A DNA stretch of 51,832 nt from NCBI GenBank assembly GCA_016934635.1, contig JAFGSK010000022.1:1-51832 (forward strand), in the 5' to 3' direction. Below are positions 51,442 through 51,832 of the stretch, piece by piece. The notes under the pieces were generated by a model. That model saw only the letters and a list, made by a program, of their open reading frames with translations, was not told the DNA's origin and did not search any database. The position numbers and the translations under genes are program-made. Source of the DNA: Caldifarciminota bacterium. GTDB lineage: Bacteria; Hydrothermota; Tepidihabitantia; B3-TA06. How positions within the stretch are numbered: position 1 is the stretch's first letter; each line of letters opens with the position of its first letter.

Positions 51442-51832
51442 CTATCCGCAGATGACGCAGATTAGAGCTCCTCTCCGGTCTCTTTCCTTCGGTAACGCAG
51501 ATTTATTTAATTCCTTCTCGGTGTCCTCTGGAGACAACTGCGTCTTAATGCTCCTTTTTTGCTTTGCAACGCTTGCGGCGTGGAGGGTCACGCTTTCGAA
51601 CCGGAGGTTCAAAAAGATCGCAGACGGATTGAAGCCCAATCAACTCCCTCGTCTTCTTTCGTTTCGTCAGGTAGGTGTGCCTGTCCCACACACGATGACT
51701 CAATTTGCATTTTGCATTTTGAAATTTGAATTCGCACGAAGTGCGTGTCGTCTTCACTCACTGCGACCTGCGCCCGCAGTCCTTTGGAGACAACTATGTC
51801 GTCTTCACTCACTGCGACCTGCGCCCGCAGTC
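51442..51832. repeat. Non-coding repeat-rich region at the right edge
   Basis: About 390 bases without a supportable gene. A perfect 35-base direct repeat occurs at 51747-51781 and 51798-51832 (period 51), each holding an ACTGCG/CGCAGT hairpin. The intervening CTTTGGAGACAACT is echoed at 51529 as CTCTGGAGACAACT, a decayed third unit. Other low-complexity pieces are GCAGATGACGCAGATT (51449) and a TTTGCATTTTGCATTTTG run (51703-51720). Several short frames cross here, but none has a ribosome site or protein-like composition. The array is cut by the window end. Confidence 0.7.

Noticed and set aside
51747..51832. Possible CRISPR array at the right edge
   Set aside because: Only two repeat copies with a 16-base gap, and the gap sequence itself recurs in degraded form upstream; no cas genes in the window.

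Overview
The window looks like chromosome from an uncultivated, diderm-type bacterium of the FCB/WOR-3 (Stahlbacteria)-like kind. The main reasons are several secreted proteins built from tandem 'DTLWTKTYGG' blocks that end in a Type IX/FlgD-like C-terminal module, an OmpA-family envelope protein, and UDP-sugar genes typical of LPS or glycan synthesis, together with an ordinary bacterial housekeeping set. The taxonomic call is an inference from protein style and was not searched.

Layout. 1-7.1 kb: a minus-strand tandem cluster of secreted repeat proteins (three intact, one broken by two frameshifts and two stops). 7.1-9.5 kb: an OmpA/PD40 envelope protein divergent from acpS. 9.6-14.9 kb: a minus-strand operon of a membrane adenylate cyclase, WbpB/WbpD/WbpE-type UDP-sugar enzymes and an agmatinase-family hydrolase, divergent from nikR and a small unknown gene. 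15.9-18.3 kb: tRNA-Asn, a radical SAM/HhH protein and a small exported protein. 18.3-26.4 kb: minus-strand pheT, a 58-aa coiled coil, zapA, a probable 6S RNA, rny, a SAM hydrolase, hsp20 and lon. 26.5-29.1 kb: pepA-mnmA. 29.2-33.6 kb: six tandem SIMPL-domain (DUF541) genes, the most distinctive accessory feature here, followed by an exported helical protein. 34.5-38.2 kb: a cyclic-2,3-diphosphoglycerate-synthetase-like P-loop protein and two more secreted proteins. 38.3-44.8 kb: a CRP-type regulator, then prfA-prmC-nadK-recN-pgsA-phosphoesterase, whose last five genes overlap end to end. 44.9-46.9 kb: a response regulator with a Roadblock domain, a free-standing Roadblock protein and a small Cys-rich protein. 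47-50.7 kb: an FG-GAP repeat protein facing a C10-type protease. The window ends with a stand-alone tRNA-binding OB protein and a non-coding repeat region.

Two transcription/translation themes recur. First, nearly every gene or operon that follows a sizeable gap has a TTGACA-like box followed after 16 bases (rarely 17) by a TAtnnT box. Second, at least five genes (adenylate cyclase, acpS, the gene after nikR, the radical SAM gene, pheT) have the -10 box only 5-7 bases before the start codon, so their mRNAs should be leaderless, while the exported-protein genes carry strong Shine-Dalgarno sequences. In two cases this corrects the start codon that the longest reading frame would suggest.

All calls come from reading the sequence and memory of protein families. 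No database search, folding program or alignment was run.
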